NCBI GenBank assembly: GCA_019120335.1
Contig: DWVH01000026.1
Span: 1 to 43,284, forward strand
DNA length: 43,284 bases
Direction of reading: 5' to 3'
Origin: Candidatus Enterococcus stercoripullorum
GTDB lineage: Bacteria > Bacillota > Bacilli > Lactobacillales > Enterococcaceae
How positions within the stretch are numbered: the first letter of the stretch is position 1; every line of letters starts with the position of its first letter. Shown here in pieces: positions 25,698-35,421 of the stretch. Below the pieces are notes generated by a model, which saw only the letters and a list, made by a program, of their open reading frames with translations, made no database searches and had not been told where the DNA came from. A program made the position numbers and the translations under genes.

Positions 25698-26855
25698 CTA
25701 TAATACTTCTAAATAAATCTTGCGTGCGTCTTCTGGAGTTACTTCACGCATATTGTTCACTAATAGACGAGTCACTTGCATCCCCGCTTCAACTAAAACA
25801 TCTAAATCTTCTTTGGGCACATTAAATGTTCCTAAGCTTGTTGGAATTTCTAATGTTTTCACGACTTCTCCCATTTTTTCAATCATATAGTTAGCTTTTT
25901 CATCAACTGTTGTTAAGTTTTCAGTTGGTTGATGTACCACACGATCATAAGCTAAAGCCAAACGTTCTTTAATCACTGGTTCATTAAAACGCATCACTGG
26001 CATTAATAAAATCGCATTAGAAACCCCATGAGCAATATGGTATTTGCCCCCTAATGGATAAGACAAAGCATGAACGGCGGTTGTATCTGATGTTGTAATC
26101 GCCACACCGGCATAAAAAGAACCAAGTAACATTTTATTTTTTGCATCCATTGCTTCTGAATTCGTGCATGCTTCAATAATATTATTCATAATTAAATCTA
26201 AAGCTTCCAAGGCAAACGTATTGCTAAATGGATTAGCCTTAGTTGAAGTGAAACATTCAATTGCGTGACATAAAGCATCTACTCCAGTCGCAGCCGCAAT
26301 TTTCATTGGTAAGTTTTTAATCAAGCGACCGTCCAAAATGACAAAATCCGCAATCATTTCTGGATTCACAATACCGACTTTTAATTCTTTTTCTGGTACT
26401 GCAACAATACTATTTGGTGTTGCTTCTGATCCAGTTCCGGCAGTGGTTGGAATCATCAATGAAGGGACTTGTTTTTTTGCAAGCAATGGATTATCTAATA
26501 AATCTTTGACCGTATATTCATCTGTTGCCAAAATAGACGCCAATTTGGCCACGTCCATCACACTACCCCCACCGACAGCAATAATAAAGTCAGCACTAGT
26601 CGCTTTAAACGCATCAACCATGTGTTGTGCTTGATGATAATCCGGTTCAGCTGGGATATCAGATAAAATTTCATAATCTTTGCCTAATGAATCTAAAATT
26701 TGTATTGGGATTTCAAGTAAGTTGGCACCTAAAATTCCTTTATCAGTAAAAATCACAATTTTCTTAGCATCTTTGACTAAATGTTCAATATTTTCTAAAC
26801 CATGTTCTCCAGCAAAGATATTTTTTGGCATTTTTAAACTGTAATCAACTAACAT
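25698..26855 (-). CDS. Iron-containing alcohol dehydrogenase
   Basis: A 385-residue group III dehydrogenase. GGGSVMDVAK (residue ~97) binds NAD(P), PTTAGTGSEAT is the second conserved block, and the metal ligands lie in GVDALCHAIECF and in the HALSYPLGGKYHIAHG segment. Its start overlaps the upstream kinase by 11 bp. In an acid-sugar operon it may reduce or oxidise a small aldehyde or hydroxy acid; none is specified by the sequence. Confidence 0.88.
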   Translation of the reverse strand: MLVDYSLKMPKNIFAGEHGLENIEHLVKDAKKIVIFTDKGILGANLLEIPIQILDSLGKDYEILSDIPAEPDYHQAQHMVDAFKATSADFIIAVGGGSVMDVAKLASILATDEYTVKDLLDNPLLAKKQVPSLMIPTTAGTGSEATPNSIVAVPEKELKVGIVNPEMIADFVILDGRLIKNLPMKIAAATGVDALCHAIECFTSTKANPFSNTFALEALDLIMNNIIEACTNSEAMDAKNKMLLGSFYAGVAITTSDTTAVHALSYPLGGKYHIAHGVSNAILLMPVMRFNEPVIKERLALAYDRVVHQPTENLTTVDEKANYMIEKMGEVVKTLEIPTSLGTFNVPKEDLDVLVEAGMQVTRLLVNNMREVTPEDARKIYLEVL

Positions 26856-28104
26856 ATGTATCGTTCTCCTTTGTATGCTTGATTTGTTGTTGTATTTCTA
26901 TGAATAAATTTTCTGAACCAAAACCGCCAGACTTCGTAATAACTGCTAATTGTTGGCCTTTGTATACCAGCTCAGAATAAACTACTCCTGGACTCAACTC
27001 TTCTCTAGGCGTTAAGTCTGTGACATGTAACACTTCCATGGATTGATGTAGCGTATCCCCACCTGTAAAGAATAAAGTTTTTTGGATATTTTGAGATAAT
27101 ATCTTTTCGGTCAACTTCCCTAATGATTGAGCAATACGAAAACGGATTTGTTCTCCTTTTAAGCCTATGTGTTGTGCTACTTCTTGTAAGTCTGACGTTT
27201 GACTATAGGTTTCAAAAATAAGAAGTTTTGGTTGCTGTAATAATTGAGATATTTCTTTAAATGTCCGTTTTCCTTCATCCGTTTCCCAATAATCTTGGCT
27301 TAGAAGTTGCTGAGAGGTCAAAGCAACTCTGTGCGCTCGCTGTTGACTAGCTGTTTCGATTTGTTGGATGGTGATTGGATTTACCGAACCACAAATGACC
27401 ACTAATGGATAACAAAGACACGTCTTTGCATGCTGTCGTTTGGTAAATAATTCTTCTGCCAAAACATTCGCAAATCCTGCACACCCAGCAGTTAAATGCA
27501 ATAATTGCTTTTGTTCCAACCAATGATAAGTCCTTCGTAAATCTTCTTTGTCTTGGCCATCAAATAAATATAATGCAGCAGCAACAAAATCTTGGTTTAC
27601 ATCTACTAGCTGACCATAAATCTCGGCTTCGTTTTGTAATCTTAATAAAATATCATCCTCTAACACCGGTTCATAAGGATCATGGCCAAATACACTCTGA
27701 GAAACCAACACTTCTTCAATGTATAATTTTCCTTGTCTAACACTGCGCTTATAATCGGGAAAAGCAGGAACAAAGCCAATAGATTCTTGACCGAAATGAT
27801 CGCTCACCGCTTTAAGCTCGGCACTAACATTTCCACGCAAAGCTGAATCCACTTTTTTATACAGATACTGATAACCTAGTGACTGACAACTACAAAGAAC
27901 TTCACGGATTCGCTGATAAGCCTGAGAGGGAGCTAAGAAACGTGACTCAGTATCAACTACTAAAACCTCGGTTGCTTTTTTCAGATGTATTTTTTCTAAT
28001 TGGCGTTGTGTAGTTACCTGAGTTGCAATCCCTAAATTTGCAAATTGCACCCCAGTATCCAAAGCCCCAGTAAAATCATCTGCTATAACCAATAATCGTA
28101 CCAT
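26845..28104 (-). CDS. Four-carbon acid-sugar kinase family protein (DUF1537)
   Basis: A 419-residue kinase. The N-terminal LLVIADDFTGALDTGVQFA is the family signature (Asp-Asp-Phe-Thr-Gly). KKVDSALRGN near residue 85 binds substrate, the C-terminal half has VICGSVNPIT, and FFTGGDT together with KSGGFG near residue 395 form the nucleotide site. Known members phosphorylate D-threonate, D-erythronate or related 3-oxo acids at the terminal hydroxyl. First gene of the four-gene minus-strand operon, divergent from the PrpR-like regulator. Confidence 0.87.
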   Translation of the reverse strand: MVRLLVIADDFTGALDTGVQFANLGIATQVTTQRQLEKIHLKKATEVLVVDTESRFLAPSQAYQRIREVLCSCQSLGYQYLYKKVDSALRGNVSAELKAVSDHFGQESIGFVPAFPDYKRSVRQGKLYIEEVLVSQSVFGHDPYEPVLEDDILLRLQNEAEIYGQLVDVNQDFVAAALYLFDGQDKEDLRRTYHWLEQKQLLHLTAGCAGFANVLAEELFTKRQHAKTCLCYPLVVICGSVNPITIQQIETASQQRAHRVALTSQQLLSQDYWETDEGKRTFKEISQLLQQPKLLIFETYSQTSDLQEVAQHIGLKGEQIRFRIAQSLGKLTEKILSQNIQKTLFFTGGDTLHQSMEVLHVTDLTPREELSPGVVYSELVYKGQQLAVITKSGGFGSENLFIEIQQQIKHTKENDTYVS

Positions 28105-28209
28105 TTTCTCACCTCCATGCTTTGGCTGTTACACTTTACCAGTGATTCACTTGATAATTCTATTTTAATCAAATCTATTCCTTTTTAGAACAATATATCT
28201 ACTATATTT

Positions 28210-28224
28210 GTTTAATTTTGAAAC
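28210..28224. promoter_or_regulatory. Palindromic operator GTTT-N7-GAAAC, site 1
   Basis: GTTTAATTTTGAAAC in the divergent region between the kinase and the PrpR-like regulator. Same design as sites at 28271, 39079 and 39140. Confidence 0.5.
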
Positions 28225-28270
28225 CATTTTCCAGAAACCGCTTTTAATTTCAAATAAACCGTCTATAATT

Positions 28271-28285
28271 GTTTATATATGAAAC
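28271..28285. promoter_or_regulatory. Palindromic operator GTTT-N7-GAAAC, site 2
   Basis: GTTTATATATGAAAC lies 1 bp after a TATAAT -10 (28264-28269) and 15 bp before the regulator ATG. Protein bound here would block transcription start, so autorepression is likely. Confidence 0.55.
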
Positions 28286-28300
28286 GAAAGGGTGAAAAAA

Positions 28301-30070
28301 ATGGTGAAACTACTCGGTATCGCACCTTACGAAGAGTTAATGAGTGCTATGACTCAAGTTAGTCAACAATTTGAACAGTTAGAGATTGATTTATATACCG
28401 CTGATTTAGATGAAGCGACAAAACTAATTAAGCAACTTCCCTTAGAAAACTACGACGCGATTATTTCACGTGGGGGAACGGCCAAATTACTTCGCAAAAA
28501 TGCTTCACTACCGGTGATTGATATTCCGATTTCAATCTATGATATTTTAGGAGCCATCAAACTAGCCAACAATTATACCGAACATTTTGCAATTATTGGC
28601 TTTTCAAATATTACCGAAATTGCCCATCAAATTTGTGATATTTTACAGTACAATGTGCAGATTATAACAATTGAGGATACTAAAAACATCGCCAAAACAC
28701 TACAAGAATTGAAAAACGCTCAACTAGAAATGCTGCTATGTGATGTTGTGACCTATAAATACGCCCTAGATCATTCCATGAACGCGATATTAATTACTTC
28801 TGGTTTAGAAAGTATCAAACACAGCTTCACACAAGCCATTTCACTCGCTAACAATTTAAAAAGCAGTAAAGAAATGAATCTGCTTTTAAGTCAAATTATT
28901 ATGGCGCAATCGCAAAAAATTCTTCTATTTGATCGTCAACTTCATGCCAACTTTAGTAATATCGACAGTGCGTTACAAAAGTCAATTCTACACTTCTTGA
29001 GCAGTCGATTAAGTGAGGAAGAAGAACAAATACTCTATCACACCCATCACAATCAAGTCTATCAATTAAGAGTCAAGCAATTGGATATTGAAATGAATCG
29101 CTTTTTTCTATGCGAAGTGAAGAAATCAACGCCACCAATTATTAATAATAGCTTTGGGATTGATTATTTAAGCTATGATGAAGTACAAGATTCCATAAAT
29201 AAACGTCTGAACTTGGCCGGATATATGCAAGAAAGCGCCAAAAATCAAATTGAAAAACTAAGTCACGCCTACAATGCAATGATTATTTACGGCGAAGAAG
29301 GAACAGCTAAAACAAGTCTTGCTTACCTTGCCTACTTGCATCAAAAAAATCTGACACAAAATCTGATTGTCATCAATAGTAAACTCTTAAATGAGCGAAC
29401 TTGGAAATTCTTACTTAATTCGAGCAATGGACCGTTAGTCGAAACCAATCATACTTTTTTATTCCGCAATATCGAGCAAGTCAATATGAATGATATAGAA
29501 AAACTTTTAACCATTATTCATAACACAAAATTACTGAATAAAAACAACCTACTTTTTACGTATAATACAAAAGAACAAGAAACCGATATGAAAATTTTCA
29601 ACCAATTGATGTATCAACTCGATTGCTGTAACGTGTATTCGCCTAGCATCGCCGAAAGAAAGCACGAATTACAAGGCATTATCACACGGCTACTAAACCG
29701 TATGAATATTGAATGTAATAAGGAAGTCCTAGGATTTGAGCCAAATGCCTTACAAGCGTTACTGCAATTCCAATGGACTGGTAACCTCCATCAATTACAA
29801 CGATGCATCAAAAAGTTAGTATTAAATGCCAATGGTTACTATATTTCTGAAAATCAAGTATTAGAGCTCTTACAACAAGAGAAAAATAGTTTCCATGTCC
29901 AACAACTAACCCAAGGCGCTCAACCACCGATTATGCAAAACAAAACATTATTTGACTATACGCAAGAAATTGTCTTAGCTGCCTTAGATCAAAATAATGG
30001 CAACCAAACCAAAACAGCTAAACAACTTGGCATTAGTCGAACCACTTTATGGCGCTACCTCAAAAAATAG
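28301..30070 (+). CDS. PrpR-like regulator with degenerate AAA+ domain and Fis-type DNA binding
   Basis: A 589-residue protein. Residues 1-190 match the PrpR N-terminal ligand domain (ISRGGTAKLLRK, then PVIDIPISIYDILGAIKLA). A linker follows, then an AAA+ module from ~325: Walker A-like GEEGTAKTS, a shortened middle and WTGNLHQLQR in place of the usual W-P-GN-x-REL. The GAFTGA loop that contacts sigma-54 is absent. Residues 550-589 form a Fis-type helix-turn-helix (NGNQTKTAKQLGISRTTLWR). Start at ATG 28301, 8 bases after AAAGGG. Probably senses an acid-sugar intermediate and controls the divergent operon through the GTTT-N7-GAAAC sites, without sigma-54. Confidence 0.8.
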   Translation: MVKLLGIAPYEELMSAMTQVSQQFEQLEIDLYTADLDEATKLIKQLPLENYDAIISRGGTAKLLRKNASLPVIDIPISIYDILGAIKLANNYTEHFAIIGFSNITEIAHQICDILQYNVQIITIEDTKNIAKTLQELKNAQLEMLLCDVVTYKYALDHSMNAILITSGLESIKHSFTQAISLANNLKSSKEMNLLLSQIIMAQSQKILLFDRQLHANFSNIDSALQKSILHFLSSRLSEEEEQILYHTHHNQVYQLRVKQLDIEMNRFFLCEVKKSTPPIINNSFGIDYLSYDEVQDSINKRLNLAGYMQESAKNQIEKLSHAYNAMIIYGEEGTAKTSLAYLAYLHQKNLTQNLIVINSKLLNERTWKFLLNSSNGPLVETNHTFLFRNIEQVNMNDIEKLLTIIHNTKLLNKNNLLFTYNTKEQETDMKIFNQLMYQLDCCNVYSPSIAERKHELQGIITRLLNRMNIECNKEVLGFEPNALQALLQFQWTGNLHQLQRCIKKLVLNANGYYISENQVLELLQQEKNSFHVQQLTQGAQPPIMQNKTLFDYTQEIVLAALDQNNGNQTKTAKQLGISRTTLWRYLKK

Positions 30071-30080
30071 ACGCATCCTT

Positions 30081-30242
30081 ATTTCACTATATCCATATGA
30101 GGAGCTGACCCAAAAGCATTTTAGAAAGATAACAAAAAAAGAAATCCTTACGATAAAATAAATAATTAATAAAAAACAAATAAAATCCGAATTTTCAACT
30201 TGATTCCTAGCTAAATCATCATTGAAAATTCGGATTATTTTA
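30081..30242 (+). repeat. Intergenic repeat R2, copy 1 (forward)
   Basis: About 160 bp, related to the inverse of 35991-36147 and 35567-35685. It opens with a GCTGACCCAAAAG block, then an AT-rich middle, and ends with a long hairpin (AATCCGAATTTTCAA with TTGAAAATTCGGATT, 30185-30237) that can act as a two-way terminator. No coding potential. Confidence 0.75.
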
Positions 30243-30318
30243 ACATTGATTTTCCTATTTTGATTACAAACAATAACTCTCAACTATTTTCAAATAAGTA
30301 TATAGCAAATTTTACTTA

Positions 30319-31029
30319 TTAATCAATAATAGCAAATCCCAAGTCTTTAATATCTCTATTAAACATTTTTACTGTTTCTAAAGATAGTTCATTCAAATCT
30401 TTGTGATACATTGAAAGTTTAGACAATATACTAGGGGTAACTGTAATAATATCCACTCCTAAAGTTTCTGCTTGGATAATATTATACAACTCTCTAGAAC
30501 TCGCCCATAACAATTTTGTTCGTCTTTTTCTTCGACATGTTTCTAATGCTTTTTCCATCAACGGTAAGGGATCCACCCCCGTATCCGCAACCCTACCAGC
30601 AAATACCGAAACAATATTTTCACTGTCTTCTGAAAATGAGTTAACTGTTTGCTCAACTTGTTCTATTGTCATTATCGCAGTAACGTTTAACTTAATTCCT
30701 TGACTTGATAATTTACGAATAAGTTGAATGGATGACTCTCCTCTTGTATTAGTAATTGGTATCTTCACAAAAACATTTTTCCCCAATGAAGCTAGTTTTT
30801 TTGCTTCTTTTTCCATCAAATCAAAATCATCCGCAAAAACCTCGAAACTAATGGGCAAACCATCAACTTTTGAGAGTGCTTCTTTAGCAAAGGATAGATA
30901 ATTAGACACCCCTGCTTTTTTCATTAGCGTTGGATTAGTAGTAAAGCCTTTAACAATTCCTAATTTTTTCATTGCTACCATATCATCAATATTCGCACCG
31001 TCAGAATAAATATCTATTTTGAAATTCAT
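30319..31029 (-). CDS. Transaldolase/fructose-6-phosphate aldolase-like protein
   Basis: A 236-residue TalC-type class I aldolase. Seen: YSDGANIDDM at the start, GFTTNPTLMKKAG (phosphate-site loop) and FVKIPITN with the Schiff-base Lys near residue 90. LNVTAIMT and VSVFAGRVADTG follow. Short transaldolase-like proteins often sit with PTS sets and cleave or transfer on keto-sugar phosphates. It begins 1 bp after the PTS permease gene. Start at ATG 31029, after GGAGAG. Confidence 0.87.
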   Translation of the reverse strand: MNFKIDIYSDGANIDDMVAMKKLGIVKGFTTNPTLMKKAGVSNYLSFAKEALSKVDGLPISFEVFADDFDLMEKEAKKLASLGKNVFVKIPITNTRGESSIQLIRKLSSQGIKLNVTAIMTIEQVEQTVNSFSEDSENIVSVFAGRVADTGVDPLPLMEKALETCRRKRRTKLLWASSRELYNIIQAETLGVDIITVTPSILSKLSMYHKDLNELSLETVKMFNRDIKDLGFAIID

Positions 31030-31030
31030 A

Positions 31031-32398
31031 TTAATCACTCTCCACTTCATTATTAATAGCTTCCTTAGATGGTTTTAAAATACTTGGAATAATCAACACT
31101 AATAAGGTAAAGACAATAATTGTATAAATTCCTAAGTGTCCAAACCTTTCACCCACTCTACCCAACAATATTCCAATCCATCCAAAGTCAAAATCACCAA
31201 ATGTAGCATTTGCAAAACCTAACTGCCCCAATACTGGTAATAGTAACGCTGGTAGAAACGCTAAAAATAATCCGTTTACAAAAGCACCTAAAACAGCACC
31301 CCTTCTTCCACCTGTTGCATTACCATAAACGCCAGCCGTAGCTCCACAGAAGAAGTGCGGGACTAGACCAGGAATGATAAGTACGCCTCCAAAAGCCCCT
31401 AAAATAAACATCCCAATTAGTCCACCAATAAAACTAGATATAAATCCAATAATCACTGCTGTTTGTGCATAAGGGAAAAATACCGCACAATCTACTGCTG
31501 GCACTGCATTCGGAATGACCTTATCTGCAATCCCTTGAAATGCCGGAAGTAAGTCAGCCAAAATCATCCGTACACCTGCATAAACGATTGTTACACCTAC
31601 TGCAAATTTAAGCCCACATAACATAGCAAAGAGATATGGAGATTTGCCATCGGATAATGTTGATACAAATTCTGGCCCAGCAGCAATCGCAGATACTAGG
31701 TAAAAAATGACCATCGTTAAAGCTGTTGAAATAGTGGTATTTCTCAAAAAACCAAACTTCTCAGGAACATGAATATCTTCAGTAGACTTAGACCCCTTTC
31801 CTACAATACTTCCAACAAAAGCCGATAAATAATATCCTATCGAACCAAAATGCCCCATCGCAATTTCATCTCCATCAGTCACTTTTAATGTATATTTTTG
31901 ACCAATTGCCGGTGAAATTGCACTCCAAGCACCTAAAAAGAAGCCTCCAACTAAAACTAACGGTGTGCTCTTAAAACCAATCGCTCCCAAAACAGCCGAT
32001 AGTAAACAAGCCATAAAAAATGAATGATGCCCTGTTAAAAACACATATTTATAGCGTGTAAACCTTGCAATGATAAGATTGAATACTAAACCTACAATTA
32101 AAATTGACATTGTTTCTACACCTAACATCTTTTGGGCAACAGATGTTACTGCTTCATTATTCGGAACTACACCTACAATATGGAACCCCTTTTCAATCAT
32201 TTGTGAAAGCGGATCAAGATTACTACTAATAACATCAGCACCCGCAGCCAACATCAAATATCCCAATATAGGTCCCAATGTACCAGTAAGTATCTTATGG
32301 GCAGGTGCTTTCAAAGCAACTAATCCCACAAGTGCAACTAGTCCCATTAAAATCGCTGGTTCACTCAGTAAATCTTTAATAAATTCGAGAAAATTCAT
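31031..32398 (-). CDS. PTS permease EIIC, SgaT/UlaA-type
   Basis: A 455-residue membrane protein with 11-12 helices, of the ascorbate-type EIIC family (SgaT/UlaA). FLTGHHSFFMACLL and GLVPHFFCGATAGVYGNATG are conserved-looking polar blocks; PFAQTAVIIGF-like text occurs near residue 315 (VFFPYAQTAVIIGF). Start placed at the second of two adjacent ATGs, with GAGG 8 bases upstream. It works with the separate EIIB and EIIA next to it. Ascorbate is only one possible substrate. Confidence 0.85.
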   Translation of the reverse strand: MNFLEFIKDLLSEPAILMGLVALVGLVALKAPAHKILTGTLGPILGYLMLAAGADVISSNLDPLSQMIEKGFHIVGVVPNNEAVTSVAQKMLGVETMSILIVGLVFNLIIARFTRYKYVFLTGHHSFFMACLLSAVLGAIGFKSTPLVLVGGFFLGAWSAISPAIGQKYTLKVTDGDEIAMGHFGSIGYYLSAFVGSIVGKGSKSTEDIHVPEKFGFLRNTTISTALTMVIFYLVSAIAAGPEFVSTLSDGKSPYLFAMLCGLKFAVGVTIVYAGVRMILADLLPAFQGIADKVIPNAVPAVDCAVFFPYAQTAVIIGFISSFIGGLIGMFILGAFGGVLIIPGLVPHFFCGATAGVYGNATGGRRGAVLGAFVNGLFLAFLPALLLPVLGQLGFANATFGDFDFGWIGILLGRVGERFGHLGIYTIIVFTLLVLIIPSILKPSKEAINNEVESD

Positions 32399-32448
32399 CA
32401 TAATCACCTCTATATATTTTTTACTTATACGGCCATATAAAGTAAGTT

Positions 32449-32727
32449 CTATTTTATTAAATTCTCTAGCACTGGTAGAATATCTTCAGAAATCTTCTTT
32501 TTGTCAGCATAACTACGAACAACGGCCACTTTTTTATCACTTGGCAACTGTTTCGCAAATTCATCAACAGTAACAAATAAGTCAGCATGTTCCCCCATCG
32601 CCGCATTAAAGTCACAAGAACGAGCTTCTACTTCAAATCCATTTCTCTTAGCGATTTGATTAATCTTCATCGCTAACAGATTACTACTCCCAATTCCATT
32701 TCCACATACTGTAATTATTTTAATCAT
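32449..32727 (-). CDS. PTS EIIB component, lactose/ascorbate type
   Basis: A 92-residue phosphocarrier. The phospho-Cys lies in the loop VCGNGIGSS (Cys8), as in SgaB-type EIIB. ATG 32727 follows GGAGGG. It takes phosphate from the EIIA at 32746 and passes it to the sugar bound by the EIIC. Confidence 0.9.
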   Translation of the reverse strand: MIKIITVCGNGIGSSNLLAMKINQIAKRNGFEVEARSCDFNAAMGEHADLFVTVDEFAKQLPSDKKVAVVRSYADKKKISEDILPVLENLIK

Positions 32728-32745
32728 TTGAATCCCTCCATCTCT

Positions 32746-33225
32746 TCAAAACAATTCTTGCTCAATCATTTTTTGTGCAAGATTAATAAATTCATCTTTA
32801 CTAGATACAGCTAATAACGCAGATACCTTTTCTTCCTCATCAATTAACGCAGAAATTTGTTGCAATAACTGCAGATGACTAGAACTATTTACAGAAGCTA
32901 AACATATCAGCATAGATACATATTTGGATTTACCAAATAATAACGGTTCTTCTAGTTTTAATATACTTACGCCAGTTTTATTGACTCCATCTTCAGGTCT
33001 AGCATGTGGCATAACAACATTGGGCACGATTACCATATAATCTCCATAATTCAAAACATTATCAATCATTGCTTGCACGTATGATTTTTCAATAATTTTT
33101 TCTTTTAGTAACGGTTCAGAAACACGATAAATTGCTTCTTGCCAAGAATTAATTTTTTTCTCCATGGCAACAAATTTTTTATCTAAAATCAATCTCTCAT
33201 CAAATTTATATAGTTCACTTTTCAT
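32746..33225 (-). CDS. PTS EIIA component, fructose/mannitol-ascorbate type
   Basis: A 159-residue EIIA. The phosphorylated His lies in VVMPHARPEDG (residue ~75), the PTS_EIIA type-2 pattern. First gene of the EIIA-EIIB-EIIC-transaldolase operon, 18 bp before EIIB. Divergent from the PRD regulator, whose C-terminal EIIA-like domain has a related AIPHAID site. Confidence 0.9.
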   Translation of the reverse strand: MKSELYKFDERLILDKKFVAMEKKINSWQEAIYRVSEPLLKEKIIEKSYVQAMIDNVLNYGDYMVIVPNVVMPHARPEDGVNKTGVSILKLEEPLLFGKSKYVSMLICLASVNSSSHLQLLQQISALIDEEEKVSALLAVSSKDEFINLAQKMIEQELF

Positions 33226-33528
33226 ATCATCATCTTCTCCTTAAAAAATTTTTATGAGTATATATTTACACATTTCTAATCACAAACATAGTCTGTCTTT
33301 CAACAATTAAACTTTAGCAAACATATTCTATGATGTATACCTCCATCATTTCCAACAAAAAAGTGGAAATAGCTGAATTATTTTGTTCAAATATTTCCAA
33401 GTCAAAGTGGCAAACAAATATAAAATAGGCACTATCAAAGATATATCAATACTAGCTTAATTTTTTATATTTCACGGCGATTGCATCGTTGCCATATTAC
33501 TATTACAATTAATACGAGGAGGGAGACT
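33226..33528. promoter_or_regulatory. Divergent control region of the PTS operon and PRD regulator
   Basis: About 300 AT-rich bases between two divergent genes. It should hold both promoters and regulator sites. I could not pick convincing -35/-10 pairs or an operator. There is no clear cre site. Confidence 0.4.
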
Positions 33529-35421
33529 ATGTTTGTAAATAATAGATTAACCAAAATATTTCAAATTTTATACGAAGAAAATTACTATCCTAATGATAAA
33601 ATGGCCACATACTTTAATGTATCCACTCGAACTATCCGAAATGATATCAATGACTTAAATAGTATATTAGAAAAATACAAGTGCGAAATAATTTTAAAAA
33701 GAAACAAGGGATACCAACTAATTAATAAGAAAAATGTACAAGATATCTATCAAGATTTGCTTTCTAAATCTACCAATGTGCAATTAGACAATACTAAAGA
33801 TCGTATTTTACAATTATTGTATATTCTTATTTCTTCTAATCGGGCAATCTCTTTAGAACAGATATGTCAGCAAATTTTTGTTGGACGTACTACAGCCTTA
33901 AATTATTTAAAATATCTCAGAACTTTTCTTTCAGAATATCAAATAAAAATCATAACAAAACCCAATATTGGTTATTTTATTTCTGGCAAAGAAACCGCAA
34001 TCAGACAAGTAATATTCGATCATTTAATCCAAATGAATATCAATAACGATATATCAGAAATCAGTTTGACCGATAATAGATTTTTTAAAGATATTGACTT
34101 ATTTGAGTTATATCAAATAGTCAATAAGTATTTTTCCCCAAGTAAGTATAGAATGGATGATTTTAATAGAAAAAATTTTATTATATATCTGGCTATCACG
34201 ATAATACGCTTAAAAAACAATAACTATATCACAGAGCCTCCCATTTCTTTTATGATTGATGAATCTATTTATCAATCACTCGAAGAACTTTTACAATATT
34301 TAAAAAAGCTTTACCAGATATCCGTTGAAGATAACGATAAAGTTTGGGTATATAACAATTTGTTAAGTAGTCTACAACTTAGTCAAAATTCAAACCAACA
34401 GTCTGACTATATTTTTGAATTAATTGATCAAATATTCAATAAAGTCCAGCAAGTAACTGGAGAAAATTTTTATAACGACGCTATATTACGTAAAGATTTA
34501 TTTGTTCATTTCTCTAGCTATATAACTATGAAAAATTTAGCTACCTATCGTCCTAATCCACTACTAGATAAAATAAAGCAAAACTTTTCTTATGCCTTTG
34601 AACTAGCTACACTCGCTGTAGAAGACTGTTCATTAAATTTTACAGAAGATGATATCGGATATCTAGCTTTGCATTTAGCTTCTGCATTAGAAAGAAAAAC
34701 GCCAATTACTACCAAGAAAAAGGTATTAATTATATGTACACAAGGAATTTCAACTAGCCGTTTAATCGAAATTTTCATCCGAAAACATTTTTCTGATAAA
34801 ATTGAAATCATAGATGTCATTTCTTTTACAGCATACCAATTGACTAATTCACTTGATGTTGATTTTATTGTGTCATCTACTCCAATAAAAGATTCAATAG
34901 TTCCAGTGATTCAATTCGATTTCCTAGATGAACTGAATAGTGGTATGAAAAAAATTCAAAACTTTTTGATTACCTCACAACGTGAAACTTTCTTTGACAA
35001 AATATTTAACGAAAAATTCTTTAAAATTAACCAATCCCCTTTAACACGTGAGAAATTAATCACTTCTCTTTGTAACGAGTTATTAGCACAAGGAATAGTG
35101 CCTAAAGATTTTAAAGAAAAGGTCCTTAAACGTGAAGAGATAGTTCCTACTGATGTCAGTGAACTAATCGCCATTCCACATGCTATTGATGCTAATGTAT
35201 CTGAAAGTATCATTTATGTTTGTATATCTGAAATACCAATATCTTGGCGTGAAAAGGCAACAGTAAAAATTATTTTTCTGTTAGCAATGTGCGAAAATGA
35301 TAAAGATATTATTCAACCTTTTTTTGAATGGCTCTCTGAAATTCTTGAAGATAACAAAAAGCAACAACAGATAACTAAATCTAATAACTATTTAGAATTT
35401 ATAACTAACTTAAAAAAATAA
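33529..35421 (+). CDS. PRD-containing BglG/MtlR-type transcriptional activator
   Basis: A 630-residue activator with the full domain row: HTH-11 (residues 5-60, MATYFNVSTRTIRNDINDL), a second Mga-like HTH (~100-150, QIFVGRTTALNYLKYL), and two PTS regulation domains (~180-380; His in YLALHLASALER). An EIIB-like domain follows (ICTQGISTSRLIEIF, phospho-Cys), then a C-terminal EIIA domain (LIAIPHAIDANV, phospho-His). Start at ATG 33529 after GAGGAGGGAG; the frame upstream has no ribosome site. Phosphorylation by the PTS on these His/Cys sites sets its activity on the divergent operon. The gene is clearly AT-richer than the flanking island arms. Confidence 0.92.
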   Translation: MFVNNRLTKIFQILYEENYYPNDKMATYFNVSTRTIRNDINDLNSILEKYKCEIILKRNKGYQLINKKNVQDIYQDLLSKSTNVQLDNTKDRILQLLYILISSNRAISLEQICQQIFVGRTTALNYLKYLRTFLSEYQIKIITKPNIGYFISGKETAIRQVIFDHLIQMNINNDISEISLTDNRFFKDIDLFELYQIVNKYFSPSKYRMDDFNRKNFIIYLAITIIRLKNNNYITEPPISFMIDESIYQSLEELLQYLKKLYQISVEDNDKVWVYNNLLSSLQLSQNSNQQSDYIFELIDQIFNKVQQVTGENFYNDAILRKDLFVHFSSYITMKNLATYRPNPLLDKIKQNFSYAFELATLAVEDCSLNFTEDDIGYLALHLASALERKTPITTKKKVLIICTQGISTSRLIEIFIRKHFSDKIEIIDVISFTAYQLTNSLDVDFIVSSTPIKDSIVPVIQFDFLDELNSGMKKIQNFLITSQRETFFDKIFNEKFFKINQSPLTREKLITSLCNELLAQGIVPKDFKEKVLKREEIVPTDVSELIAIPHAIDANVSESIIYVCISEIPISWREKATVKIIFLLAMCENDKDIIQPFFEWLSEILEDNKKQQQITKSNNYLEFITNLKK

